From contig NZ_JAFEVR010000012.1 in the NCBI RefSeq assembly GCF_017352375.1, forward strand, positions 62,001 to 126,000: 64,000 nucleotides of DNA. Direction: 5' to 3'. The stretch's first letter is position 1. Each line of letters opens with the position of its first letter. This document shows positions 8,047 through 16,837 of the stretch, one piece after another. Position numbers and translations under genes: made by a program. The notes below the pieces were generated by a model that did not search any database, was not told the DNA's origin, and saw nothing but the letters and a program-made list of their open reading frames with translations. This DNA is from Mycolicibacterium sp. S2-37 (GTDB lineage: Bacteria; Actinomycetota; Actinomycetes; Mycobacteriales; Mycobacteriaceae).

Positions 8047-10131
8047 TCACTCGCAGGTCGTGTCCGCCGCGTTGGTGACGGTGAGATCCTCCGGCAGATG
8101 TGACTCCCCATGGCTGGTGTCATGTAACACGTTCACCTGGACCGACGAACCGCTCGGGGTGGGCGCCTTGACGGCGTCGAAGTCACTGCCGATGACGATG
8201 CGCACCACCTGACCCATACCGTTGACCCGCTCGATCGTCGGGTTGGGCAGCGTCGACGCCACCGTCGCAGCGGCCTGCTCGTTACCGGCGGAGAACATCA
8301 CCGTGGTCGTCTGCAACGTGTCGGGGTAGTCGTCGGGACTCTCGACGTTGAAGCCGTGCTGCTCGAGTGCGCCCGCGGCCGTCGCCCCCAGCCCCGTCAT
8401 ACCCGTGGAGTTCGACACTCTGACCGTGACATCGCGCGGATCGGTGGTCACGGCGCTGACCAGTTCGGCCGTCGACTGCGTCTCGTCGGTGGCCGGACCG
8501 GGTTCCTGGGTGGCCGACTCGGGGGTGCCGGGCACCGGGCTGTTGTCGGCGTTCTTCTCGCCGGGCAGCGGATCGTCGGTGATGATCGCATCGAACAGCG
8601 CCCGCATGTCTTCGGTGCGCGGCGTCTCGTTGCCGTACTCGTCGGCGTATCCCGTGGTGGGCACCGTGACGAAGCTGATGCGGCCGGCGTTCACACCCTG
8701 GATGGACTGACCGAGCATCACCAGGTCGTGGGTGTCGATGTTGTCGACGAAGCTGTCGTCGATGAACATGTTGACCACGTTGTTGAGCTTGGAGATCGAG
8801 AAGAAGACCTCCCTGGAGATCAACGATCTCAGCAGCGACGACAGGAACAGCTGCTGGCGTTTGATGCGGCCGTAGTCGCCGTTGATCTCGGTGGTGACCT
8901 GGCGGGCGCGGACGTAGTTCAGGGCGGTGTGCCCGTCGACCATCTGGCGTCCGGCTTGGGGGAGCACAGTGCCGAGTTCGTAGTCCTCCAGTGGGGTGGT
9001 GCTGCACACCTCGACGCCGCCCAGGGCGTCGACCATCTTGGAGAAGCCGGCGAAGTCCACGGCCATGAAGCGGTTGATCGACAGGCCGGACATCTTCTGG
9101 ATCACCCGCACCAGGCACTTCGGGCCACCGACCGCGTAGGCCGAGTTCAGTTTGTACTCGGTGTAGACGGTCTCGCGGCCGTACATCGGTGACTCGGGAT
9201 CCATGATCGGCCCGTACGCGCCGGTTTCCGGATTCCAGGGCTCGCATTCGATGGGGTCGATCGCCAGGTCGCGCGGAAACGACACGGCCACCACGCGCTT
9301 GCGGTTGGCGGGGATGTTGACCAGCATCACGGTGTCTGAGCGGGCGCCCGCGGCGTCGTCGGTGGTACCCGCGCCCATACCGCTGTTGTCGCCGATCCGA
9401 CTGTCCACCCCGACGATGAGGAAGTTCTCGTCGCCGAACTGAGCGTTGGGGTCGATGATGTCGCGCGAGTCCTGATCCAGTGCAGACACCTTGTTGAGGC
9501 TGTTGTTCTTCGACGACTGCCACTGCCATGCCCCACCGGTCAGTGCGAAGGCGACGACGGCCAGCAGTGCGGCCGCAACGCGTCCCGCGGCGACCGCCTT
9601 GCGGCGGCGCCGTGGCGGCTCGTCGCCGCCGGTGAACCGGCCACCGTCTCCGACACGGTGCGGAGGCATCCGGGCCGGCGGACGTTCGAATGCCAGGACG
9701 GGCAGCTCGTCGGCGTAGGCATCGGCGGCCACCGGGATGATCTCGGTGTCCTGGCGGTCGGGATCCGCGGCGGCGGGGCGCGGCGGATCGACCGGCTCGT
9801 CGATGGCGTCGATCACCTCGGTGGGCGGTGCCGGCGGTTCGGGCTCTGCGCGACGCCGGCGCGGCGGGGTGTTCCCGTCCCCGCCCAGCTTGGCGATCAG
9901 ATCCGCGACCGTGATGACGCCGTCGGTGTGATTACCCGACGGCGCGTCGGGGTCGTCCTCCGGTTCCGGCGCAGGGCCGGTGCCCGACCGGTCGATGCGC
10001 TCCCACGGCGCAGCGCCCGGCGAACGCGGCGACGATCGGGTGATGCGCTGATCGTCGGGGTCTGAGCCGGCCGTCCCGGGCCGCCGGGGGTCGGGTGCGG
10101 CGTCAGGAGTGGCGTTGTCGCCGTCACTCAT
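8047..10131 (-). CDS. LCP-family (LytR-CpsA-Psr) cell-wall ligase with LytR_C domain
   Basis: A 694-residue protein. The first 180 residues are a Pro/Arg/Asp-rich, probably cytoplasmic, disordered region. One membrane segment follows (about 181-202). The periplasmic LCP domain is at about 235-400, with conserved Arg/Asp in VDSRIGD, ARSDTVML and FPRDLAID, and a LytR_C domain lies at about 560-655 (VRVSNSTG start). LCP enzymes transfer arabinogalactan or similar polymers to peptidoglycan. It matches Rv0822c, one of three LCP-LytR_C proteins in mycobacteria. A palindrome lies about 110 bases upstream. Confidence 0.9.
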   Translation of the reverse strand: MSDGDNATPDAAPDPRRPGTAGSDPDDQRITRSSPRSPGAAPWERIDRSGTGPAPEPEDDPDAPSGNHTDGVITVADLIAKLGGDGNTPPRRRRAEPEPPAPPTEVIDAIDEPVDPPRPAAADPDRQDTEIIPVAADAYADELPVLAFERPPARMPPHRVGDGGRFTGGDEPPRRRRKAVAAGRVAAALLAVVAFALTGGAWQWQSSKNNSLNKVSALDQDSRDIIDPNAQFGDENFLIVGVDSRIGDNSGMGAGTTDDAAGARSDTVMLVNIPANRKRVVAVSFPRDLAIDPIECEPWNPETGAYGPIMDPESPMYGRETVYTEYKLNSAYAVGGPKCLVRVIQKMSGLSINRFMAVDFAGFSKMVDALGGVEVCSTTPLEDYELGTVLPQAGRQMVDGHTALNYVRARQVTTEINGDYGRIKRQQLFLSSLLRSLISREVFFSISKLNNVVNMFIDDSFVDNIDTHDLVMLGQSIQGVNAGRISFVTVPTTGYADEYGNETPRTEDMRALFDAIITDDPLPGEKNADNSPVPGTPESATQEPGPATDETQSTAELVSAVTTDPRDVTVRVSNSTGMTGLGATAAGALEQHGFNVESPDDYPDTLQTTTVMFSAGNEQAAATVASTLPNPTIERVNGMGQVVRIVIGSDFDAVKAPTPSGSSVQVNVLHDTSHGESHLPEDLTVTNAADTTCE

Positions 10132-10243
10132 GTCCTACCGGCCTCCGGCTCAGTTCATCGTGTACATCGCGGATGGTCGCGGCGCCTCATGCCATGTGAC
10201 AGGACATGGACCGCCCCGCTACTGGAGCGAGCCGCGACAGACC

Positions 10244-10259
10244 TCTCATCGTAATGAGA
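10244..10259. promoter_or_regulatory. operator-like palindrome upstream of the LCP gene
   Basis: TCTCAT-CGTA-ATGAGA is a perfect 6+4+6 inverted repeat. It lies in the 223-bp gap between the LCP start (10131) and the end of the FAD oxidoreductase gene (10355). No cognate regulator can be named. Confidence 0.4.
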
Positions 10260-10354
10260 CAACCTGTGAGAGAGCCAGTCGGCGAACGTCTCGGGAACAT
10301 CTCGGAAGCGGGACGGACCGGTTTCGGCGCCGCGAGGCGCGGCGGACGGCCGGC

Positions 10355-11725
10355 TCAAGAACGCGTGACGATATTGCTCGTCCACGGATCGACGTCTTTT
10401 CCCAGATAACTCTGGACGCCGACCATTGCGCTCATCATGGCGTGATCCTGATTGTAATAGCGGTGCATTCCATTGCGTCCGATCGAATACAGATTCGGGT
10501 GCACCTCGGTGAGCCAAGCGCTGATCGTGGAAACGGCGTCCGCGCGGCGGTCATCGTAGATCGGATAGGCGAACGGTGAACGCACGACGAATGCCGACGC
10601 CATATCCATCGTTGTGATACCGAGACGATCGAGATCATACTGCGCGGTGCGCAGGTAATGGTCGTCGTCGAACTCGTCACGTTCGGATTCCCGGACGTAG
10701 TACTCGAGTCCGAGGCAGGTGCCCTTCCAATTCTCGGGCATCATGTGAGGTGACCACTGTGCGTAATTCTGGATCCGACCGACCTGCACGTCGTCTTGCG
10801 GGATGTAGACCCACTGATAGGGGAAGTCCGATTTCGGCCCGACCGGAACCGCGACGGTCACGACGTCCCGATAAGCGAGTTGTCTTGACGCTTCGACCAC
10901 CGCGTCAGGCGGAGTCGGATGCAGACAGTTGGTCAACGTGCGCAATGGCATGGTACTGAATACCGCGTCGCCGCGATATCGCGACCCGTCGGCCAGTTCC
11001 AATTCCCAGCCTTCGGCTGATCGGTGAATTGCGGCGACCGGGCTGTTGTAATGCATATCCACACCCGATGTCGCCAACCGGGCAGCCAGACTTTGCCATA
11101 CCTGCCCGGGGCCGTGCGCGGGGAACAAGAACGGCTGCCCACGTTGCGCGGCAGGCGATGCCCACTGGATGGGCTGGATTCGCTGGCGTGCCCAGTCGGA
11201 GGTGATGTGGGTCGGGTCGACCCGCCAGGTCTTGCGGGTGTAGGAGTCGAAGAAGGTGCAATACCAGAATTCACCGAAGGTGCGCATACCCCACGCCTTG
11301 AACGATTCCTCGCCGCGAGGGTGGATGAAGGTGCGCAACCTGCCGAGCGCATAACTGCCGATACCTCTGACCGCCCTGCGGGCACCGAGTTCGCGCAGCA
11401 GATCCGCTGCTTCCAGGGGATATTTCACGAAGTGGCCGTCGACGTACATCGCGGACGACCGCTCGACGGTCAGCCACTCCTCTGGCGGAACCAGTGTGCG
11501 CCAGATGTCGAGGACATCGGTGTTCTCGGTCATGAACCGGTGGCCGCCGGGATCGACCAGCCAGCCGTTCTTCGCCTCGGTCCTGGCCAGCCCACCGGCA
11601 CGCGACGACCCCTCGAACACTGTCGAGGGTACGCCGTTGCCGACGAGCTCCAGTGCGGCCGTCAGCCCCGCGGGTCCGGCGCCGACGATCAGAGCGTGGC
11701 GGCCGTCCGTCCGGTCACCGGCCAC
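10355..11725 (-). CDS. FAD-dependent oxidoreductase, protoporphyrinogen-oxidase/UDP-galactopyranose-mutase-like
   Basis: A 456-residue flavoprotein with an N-terminal dinucleotide motif GAGPAGLTAALEL (from residue 15), SRAGGLART and DPGGHRFMT. These features belong to the flavin amine oxidase/GLF-like superfamily that acts on isoprenoid or sugar-nucleotide substrates. The GTG start at 11725 overlaps the end of the cis-prenyltransferase gene by 11 bases, so the two are co-translated. The pair interrupts the Rv0822c-Rv0823c synteny and has visibly lower GC and different codon use (TAA/TAT/ATT-rich stretches) than its neighbours, which hints at acquisition. The substrate is not predictable; oxidation or rearrangement of a prenyl product is one guess. 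Confidence 0.75.
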   Translation of the reverse strand: MAGDRTDGRHALIVGAGPAGLTAALELVGNGVPSTVFEGSSRAGGLARTEAKNGWLVDPGGHRFMTENTDVLDIWRTLVPPEEWLTVERSSAMYVDGHFVKYPLEAADLLRELGARRAVRGIGSYALGRLRTFIHPRGEESFKAWGMRTFGEFWYCTFFDSYTRKTWRVDPTHITSDWARQRIQPIQWASPAAQRGQPFLFPAHGPGQVWQSLAARLATSGVDMHYNSPVAAIHRSAEGWELELADGSRYRGDAVFSTMPLRTLTNCLHPTPPDAVVEASRQLAYRDVVTVAVPVGPKSDFPYQWVYIPQDDVQVGRIQNYAQWSPHMMPENWKGTCLGLEYYVRESERDEFDDDHYLRTAQYDLDRLGITTMDMASAFVVRSPFAYPIYDDRRADAVSTISAWLTEVHPNLYSIGRNGMHRYYNQDHAMMSAMVGVQSYLGKDVDPWTSNIVTRS

Positions 11726-12398
11726 GAAGCGGCTCGATGCTCGCCAGCGTTTTCACGACGTGGAGGAAATCGTCGACGGAGAGGTCGTTGAGCGGTATGT
11801 CGGAGAAATGCAGAAGGGCATTTCTGCTCTGATACGGCAGAAATCCGCTGAGCAGTTTCTCGGGGCTGGTCCGGATGACGATGTCGACATCGGGAACCTC
11901 TAGGGCGGACTCGAAGGGAGTGCCGAGTTCGCACGATCTCGCGAAGGCGTCCCGCAATTCCTGCGCCGGGTCATAGGCGGCAAGCACATTCACGCGGAAC
12001 CAGCCACGGTCGTGCCTTTTCTCGAGTCGTTCTGCTGCGTCGCGGCACCCTGCCGGGAGTGACGAGCGGTCGCCGATGAGCCGGAACTGCGAATCGACTT
12101 CGGACAGCACTTCGGGTAAAGCCTCGCCCAACAATGTCAGCGCCGCGCCGTAGAGCGGATCGAGCTCATTCGTCGGTCGTGCGAGATTCGCTCGGCTCAG
12201 TCCGAATATGGTGACCTCTCCGCAATTCTCTGCGGCCAGTGCGGTGACGAAATCGGCGATCTTTGCCGCACCGGTACGGTAGGAGTCCTCGAGACTTGTT
12301 GAATTCGCCCGCGCCCACCTGCGCATTCCGTCGGGAATAAGACCGACGTGACGCGGGGGATAGGGCATCGTCCCTCCGCACATCTCGAGTTCACGCAT
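11715..12398 (-). CDS. divergent cis-prenyltransferase (UppS-family fold)
   Basis: A 227-residue member of the undecaprenyl-diphosphate synthase family. It keeps the catalytic Asp of motif I (HVGLIPDGMRRWA, D23), a motif like FS-ENW-RP--E (FGLSRANLARPTNEL, 65-79), RLIGD (106-110) and DIVIRTSPEKL (172-182). The NYGGR motif is replaced by AAYDPAQ (140-146). Housekeeping UppS keeps NYGGR, so this enzyme probably makes a short or irregular prenyl product or uses another acceptor. AAGGAG precedes the ATG. It is the first gene of a two-gene operon with the FAD oxidoreductase. Confidence 0.8.
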   Translation of the reverse strand: MRELEMCGGTMPYPPRHVGLIPDGMRRWARANSTSLEDSYRTGAAKIADFVTALAAENCGEVTIFGLSRANLARPTNELDPLYGAALTLLGEALPEVLSEVDSQFRLIGDRSSLPAGCRDAAERLEKRHDRGWFRVNVLAAYDPAQELRDAFARSCELGTPFESALEVPDVDIVIRTSPEKLLSGFLPYQSRNALLHFSDIPLNDLSVDDFLHVVKTLASIEPLRGR

Positions 12399-12400
12399 GG

Positions 12401-12421
12401 ACTCCTTGCGCGAAGATTATC
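12401..12421 (-). promoter_or_regulatory. -10 element and ribosome site of the prenyltransferase operon
   Basis: On the minus strand GATAAT (12421-12416) is a good -10 match. AAGGAGT (12407-12401) ends two bases before the ATG at 12398. This supports transcription of the two-gene islet as its own unit. Confidence 0.5.
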
Positions 12422-12492
12422 ACCGACGCGTCAGCGGGGAGGGTTAGCTGGAGATCGAGGCGGAAGTCGTAATCTGCCGCTCGTCGCGGATC

Positions 12493-13659
12493 TCAGCCGC
12501 CGGAGTGCATGACGTCCGCGCCGGAGGGCACGGTGCAGTCATCGGGGTCGGCGAGCCAGCCGTCGGGTAGCGACACCGACGAGGCGGAGCCCTGCCGTCC
12601 GCGCGGGCCGGACGCCGCAGGTGGGAACGGTACGTCGTCGTCGAGCTGCCCGAGCAGCCCGTCGAGGTCGGCCAGGGTCTTGACGAGCGCGAGCCCCCGG
12701 CGCAGATCGGAGCCGGCGGGGAACCCGTGCAGATACCACGCGACGTGCTTGCGAATGTCGCGCATGGCTTTGTCCTCGCCGAAGTGGTCGGTGAGCAGCT
12801 CGCCGTGTCGGCGGACGATCTGTGCCACCTCGCCGAGCGTCGGCGGGGTCGGTATCGGCCGCCCGGCGAATCTGGCCGAAAGCTCGGCGAACAGCCACGG
12901 CCTGCCCAGGCAGCCGCGGCCGATGACGACGCCGTCGCACCCGGTCTTCGCCATCATCGCCACCGCGTCGTCGGCATCGAAGATGTCGCCGTTGCCCAGG
13001 ACCGGGACGGTGGTGACGTGGGCTTTGAGTGCGGCGATCTGCTCCCAGTCGGCGGTGCCGGAGTAGCGCTGCGCCGCGGTGCGGGCGTGCAGCGCGACCG
13101 CGGCCGCGCCTTCCTCGGCAGCGATGCGGCCCGCGTCGAGGTGGGTGTGGTGTGCGTCGTCGATACCGATGCGGAACTTCACCGTCACCGGGATGCCCGT
13201 GCCCTCGGTGGCGGTGACCGCGGCGCGCACGATCTGCCCGAACAACCTGCGCTTGTAAGGCAGGGCGGCGCCACCGCCCCGCTTGGTGACCTTGGGCACC
13301 GGGCAGCCGAAGTTCATGTCGATGTGATCGGCCATGCCCTCGTCGGCGATCATCTTGGCCGCGGCGTACGTGGTGCCCGGGTCGACGGTGTAGAGCTGCA
13401 GCGACCGCGGCGACTCGTCGGGGGCGAACGTGGTCATGTGCAGGGTGACCGGGTGGCGTTCGACGAGTGCCCGTGCGGTCACCATCTCGCACACGTAGAG
13501 GCCGCTGACGGTGCCGGCCCTGGCGATCTCGAGTTCGCGACACAGGGTGCGGAACGCGACGTTGGTGACTCCGGCCATGGGGGCGAGCACGACCGGACTG
13601 CGCAACGCGATCGGCCCGATCCGCAGGTCGGATCGGGCCGTGTCGCGGGAAGGGGTCAG
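12493..13659 (-). CDS. dus: tRNA-dihydrouridine synthase (Dus family)
   Basis: An FMN enzyme that reduces uridines in tRNA. APMAGVTNVAFR, the conserved active-site Cys region NFGCPVPKV, KFRIGID, LHART and GNGDIF are all present. It matches Rv0823c. The start is unusual: the only ATG/GTG/TTG in frame is a GTG at 13755, 32 codons inside desA1. The family N-terminus and the coupling pattern instead point to a CTG at 13659-13657, which overlaps the desA1 stop (CTGA), giving 388 residues beginning (M)TPSRDTARSD. I report that start. The gene is translationally coupled to desA1. Confidence 0.85.
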   Translation of the reverse strand: MTPSRDTARSDLRIGPIALRSPVVLAPMAGVTNVAFRTLCRELEIARAGTVSGLYVCEMVTARALVERHPVTLHMTTFAPDESPRSLQLYTVDPGTTYAAAKMIADEGMADHIDMNFGCPVPKVTKRGGGAALPYKRRLFGQIVRAAVTATEGTGIPVTVKFRIGIDDAHHTHLDAGRIAAEEGAAAVALHARTAAQRYSGTADWEQIAALKAHVTTVPVLGNGDIFDADDAVAMMAKTGCDGVVIGRGCLGRPWLFAELSARFAGRPIPTPPTLGEVAQIVRRHGELLTDHFGEDKAMRDIRKHVAWYLHGFPAGSDLRRGLALVKTLADLDGLLGQLDDDVPFPPAASGPRGRQGSASSVSLPDGWLADPDDCTVPSGADVMHSGG

Positions 13660-14651
13660 GACGCTGATGTCGCCAGCACCTTGCTGGCCTTCTTCTCGGC
13701 CATCTTGGCTTCGCGCTCGAGCCGCTTCTGCTTCGCCGCCTCGAACTTCTCGCACGCCTCTTCCAGCTCGGTCACCAGCACGCCGAGGTCGTCGCGCATG
13801 CGGGCGGCCTCACCGGTGAAGTCCTCACGTTCGAAGATGCGCCACTTCTTGAGCACCGGGCGGACCACGTCGTCGAGGTGGATCCGCGGGTCGTAGACAC
13901 CGCCGACGGCGATGATGACGGCCTTGCGGCGGAACTCCGGCACGGTGTATCCGGGCATCTTGAAGTTGCGCAGCACCCGGTGCAGCGAGTGCATCGCCTG
14001 GTCGGGCGCGATGTCGAAGCCGGCCTCGGACACGTCGCGGTAGAAGATCATGTGCAGGTTCTCGTCGGCCGAGACCCGTTGCAGCAGCTGATCGGCGACC
14101 GGCTCGGCACACGCCTTACCGGTGTTGCGGTGCGAGACGCGCGTCGCCAGCTCCTGGAACGTCACGTAGATCACCGAGTCGAACAGGCTCTCGGCGAACA
14201 GGTCGCCCTGCTGGTTCTGGCCGGGGGAGAAGCCGCGGGTCATCTGCTCGACGCGCAGCTCCTCGAGCTGCACGGGATCGACCGCACGGGTGACGACGAG
14301 GTAGTCGCGCAGCGCGATGCCGTGCCGGTTCTCCTCCGCGGTCCACCGGTTCACCCACTGGCCCCAGGCGCCGTCCATGCTCATGTTCATCGCGATCTCG
14401 CGGTGATAGGAGGGCAGGTTGTCCTCGGTCAGGAGATTTTGCACCATCGCGGTCTGCGCGACCTCGGACAGCTTCGACTGCTCGGGATCCCAGTCCTGAC
14501 CCCCGAGGGCGTAGTAGTTCTTGCCGTCCGACCACGGGATGTAGTCGTGCGGATTCCAGTCCTTACGCATCGTCAGGTGCCGGTTGAGCAGCTTCTCGAC
14601 GACCGGCTCCAGCTCATGCAGTAGATGGAGGTCAGTCAGGTTCTCGTGCAT
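13656..14651 (-). CDS. desA1: acyl-ACP desaturase DesA1
   Basis: A 331-residue soluble di-iron desaturase. Ligands are visible in LLTEDNLPSYH (E76), TAEENRH (E107, H110), FQELATRVSH (E167) and SADENLH (E196, H200). DesA1 introduces double bonds into mero-mycolate precursors and is essential in mycobacteria (Rv0824c). I chose ATG 14651 (MHENLTDL) because GGAGGT lies six bases upstream and M. tuberculosis DesA1 begins at the same point; a longer reading to 14843 is open but crosses the promoter. The C-terminus is Lys/Glu-rich. It is followed by the overlapping dus gene. Confidence 0.92.
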   Translation of the reverse strand: MHENLTDLHLLHELEPVVEKLLNRHLTMRKDWNPHDYIPWSDGKNYYALGGQDWDPEQSKLSEVAQTAMVQNLLTEDNLPSYHREIAMNMSMDGAWGQWVNRWTAEENRHGIALRDYLVVTRAVDPVQLEELRVEQMTRGFSPGQNQQGDLFAESLFDSVIYVTFQELATRVSHRNTGKACAEPVADQLLQRVSADENLHMIFYRDVSEAGFDIAPDQAMHSLHRVLRNFKMPGYTVPEFRRKAVIIAVGGVYDPRIHLDDVVRPVLKKWRIFEREDFTGEAARMRDDLGVLVTELEEACEKFEAAKQKRLEREAKMAEKKASKVLATSAS

Positions 14652-14662
14652 CGCACCTCCAG

Positions 14663-14717
14663 TTATCTGTACCTGCGGGTTGCACTCAATATATCTGTGT
14701 ACCCCGGTGACATTCAA
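14663..14717 (-). promoter_or_regulatory. desA1 promoter with a repeated element
   Basis: On the minus strand TTGAAT (14717-14712) and TATATT (14693-14688) are 18 bases apart, a good -35/-10 pair. A related element appears twice on the plus strand, TTATCTGTACC (14663-14673) and ATATCTGTGTACC (14691-14703). The copies flank the transcription start and could bind a fatty-acid regulator such as MadR, which is known to control desA1/desA2; this link is inference. Confidence 0.45.
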
Positions 14718-14775
14718 GTTCCGTCCCCGGGTGTCGCCCACGTCACGACCGTGGTGGCATACCCGATGTGGGCGG

Positions 14776-15360
14776 TCAGTAATTCGCGACCCGGCTGAGC
14801 AGCATGCCGACGCAATAGTCGATGAACTGCTCCCGGGTCGCACTCAGTCGGCCCTCGAGGTAGGCGGTGAACAGCGCGGTCAGTGAACCGATCAGGCCGG
14901 TCGCCACCATTGCCTGCATGGCCGGATCGGTGATGCGGGTGAGTTTGTGCTGGACGAGATCGATGAAGTCGGGCATCCATTCGGCCCCGGAGCGGGTCAG
15001 GACGGGCTCCGACGCCGGCGCCAGCAGCAGGACTCGGCCGCGGGCGGGGTCGTCGACCATCAGGGCGACGAATCCCTCCACCGCCTCGCGCGGCGTCTGA
15101 GCGTGCAGCAGCGCCGACATCGCCCGCCGGCAGACGTCGTCGTAGACAGCGCGGACGAATTCGTCGCGATCGTTGAAGCTCTCGTAGAAGTAGCGCTCCG
15201 TCAGCCCCGCCTCGCGGCAGACCGCTCGCACCGTCAGTGCAGGGCCACCGGGACTTCCGAGCAGCTTGACCCCGGCGGCGATCAGCTCGTCCCGGCGCAA
15301 CGCCTGGCGGTCGCGGAGGGGGACACCCGTCCAGCGCCCACGTCGTTGACCGGAGGACAC
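14776..15360 (-). CDS. TetR-family regulator
   Basis: A 194-residue TetR protein with an N-terminal HTH (about residues 23-62, ending LTERYFYESFNDRDEF) and a helical ligand domain. It is divergent from the MpaB-like gene with only 17 bases between the starts, so it almost certainly regulates that gene and itself. Order matches Rv0825c-Rv0826. The ligand is unknown. Confidence 0.82.
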   Translation of the reverse strand: MSSGQRRGRWTGVPLRDRQALRRDELIAAGVKLLGSPGGPALTVRAVCREAGLTERYFYESFNDRDEFVRAVYDDVCRRAMSALLHAQTPREAVEGFVALMVDDPARGRVLLLAPASEPVLTRSGAEWMPDFIDLVQHKLTRITDPAMQAMVATGLIGSLTALFTAYLEGRLSATREQFIDYCVGMLLSRVANY

Positions 15361-15377
15361 ATCGCTCCTAAGCTCTT

Positions 15378-16436
15378 ATGACAACGCGCGTAGTCAAAAT
15401 CGTCGCCATGCGGACGGGAAAACAACCAGTGAGTCAAGATACTTCTGCGGCATGCCCGGTGACCAGCGTATCGACGCCCCTGGCCAGCGGCTGTCCAGTG
15501 AGCGGGAACGGGTATGACGCCCCGCCGGTTCCGCTCGGTCCCGACTCGTTGACCTGGCAGCTGTTCGGCGACTGGCGGGGACTGCTCCAGGGCCCATGGG
15601 CGGGGTCGATGCAGAACATGCACCCGCAGCTCGGTGCCGCAGTCGAACAGCATTCGATCTTCTTCATGGAGCGCATACCCCGGCTGCTGCGCTCGCTGTA
15701 CCCGATCGGCGGGGTGGTGTTCGACGGCGACCGCGCTCCGCAGACCGGAGCGGAGGTGCGCGACTACCACATCGGCATCAAGGGCGTCGACGGGCAGGGG
15801 CGCCGCTACAGCGCGCTCAACCCCGACGTCTTCTACTGGGCGCACTCCACGTTCTTCATGGGCACGATCCTCACCGCAGAACGCTTCGGCGACGGTCTCA
15901 CCGAAGCCCAGAAGCGCCAGTTGTTCGACGAGCACGTGACGTGGTACCGGATGTACGGGATGAGCATGCGGCCGGTGCCCGAGACGTGGGAGCAGTTCCA
16001 GGAGTACTGGGATCACATGTGCCGCAACGTGTTGGAGAACAACTGGGCGGCACGCGAGGTGCTCGATCTGTCAAGTATGCCGAAACATCCTTCGCTGCAG
16101 TGGATTCCGGACTGGTTGTGGAAGCAACACCTCAGGGTGCTCCGCCCGTTCGCGGTCTGGGTGACCGTCGGCCTGTACCACCCGGCGGTGCGCGAGCTGA
16201 TGGGGTACGGCTGGACTCGCCGTGACGAGTGGTTGCATCGGATCTTCGGCCGGCTCGTGAACCTGACGTTCAAGGCCCTGCCGAAGCGCAGGCGCTTTCA
16301 CCCGCGGGCACGGGCGGGCTGGGACCGGGCGGCGGGGCGGATCGCCGTCGATGCTCCGCTGGAGCACACACCCGCCCGCAATCTCCCGCCGCTGGAACAC
16401 CGCGGAAAGCCGATCCACTACTGCCCCGAGATCTGA
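15378..16436 (+). CDS. MpaB/DUF2236-family oxygenase-like protein
   Basis: A 352-residue protein of the MpaB/latex-clearing-protein-like family (DUF2236), a heme-associated fold. Typical features are FGDWRGLLQGPWAG, MHPQLGAAVEQHS and FYWAHSTFFMG, with conserved Arg/His. It corresponds to Rv0826. The substrate is unknown; relatives are linked to oxidative cleavage of isoprenoid chains. The start may be ATG 15378 or ATG 15408 (MRTGKQPVSQ). The first 45 residues are poorly conserved and carry several Cys. The divergent TetR gene is the likely regulator. Confidence 0.8.
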   Translation: MTTRVVKIVAMRTGKQPVSQDTSAACPVTSVSTPLASGCPVSGNGYDAPPVPLGPDSLTWQLFGDWRGLLQGPWAGSMQNMHPQLGAAVEQHSIFFMERIPRLLRSLYPIGGVVFDGDRAPQTGAEVRDYHIGIKGVDGQGRRYSALNPDVFYWAHSTFFMGTILTAERFGDGLTEAQKRQLFDEHVTWYRMYGMSMRPVPETWEQFQEYWDHMCRNVLENNWAAREVLDLSSMPKHPSLQWIPDWLWKQHLRVLRPFAVWVTVGLYHPAVRELMGYGWTRRDEWLHRIFGRLVNLTFKALPKRRRFHPRARAGWDRAAGRIAVDAPLEHTPARNLPPLEHRGKPIHYCPEI

Positions 16437-16837
16437 ATCAGCGAGTTTGCTGGATCGGAGCTGCGGGCTGGCGCAGCCCGATGACGGTGTGACCGGGGGG
16501 TCGTGGGATCCGATGTTCTTATCACCGCATGAACGATTTTGAACCTGAGCTCGGCCTGAGAGTCACCTGAACTACTGGACCAGTCAAAGTCGTCAAGTGT
16601 TGACTCCGCCTGCCATATCCGGCGAAATCAACACGCTGAACTGCAGATTTTTGCAAGACGCAAGCTTGTGGATCGGCTGCGGGTGCATCGGTCGCTCTCA
16701 GGTATGAGATTGACGCCAAAAGCAATTTGTAATTGCGTGCGCAAATACCCACCGACGTAGCCCTCGGCGGCGAAGTAAGCGGTGCTACGTTGCTGCTGCT
16801 CATCTCACCGGCTCATTCCGTAAGGGGTTCCAACTAC
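16437..16837 (+). other. AT-rich 401-bp intergenic region before the PGRS gene
   Basis: No convincing gene was found here. The segment 16500-16760 is much richer in A/T than its surroundings. It contains a perfect inverted repeat at 16722-16736 and probably carries the PGRS gene promoter, but no single -35/-10 pair stands out. The open frame upstream of the PGRS start (from 16733) is not likely coding. Confidence 0.6.
16722..16736. promoter_or_regulatory. inverted repeat upstream of the PGRS gene
   Basis: GCAATT-TGT-AATTGC, a perfect 6+3+6 palindrome about 100 bases before the PGRS start codon. This is a candidate regulator site. Confidence 0.35.

Noticed and set aside
11715..12398. Housekeeping undecaprenyl diphosphate synthase
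   Set aside because: The NYGGR motif is missing and the gene lies in an islet with an FAD enzyme.
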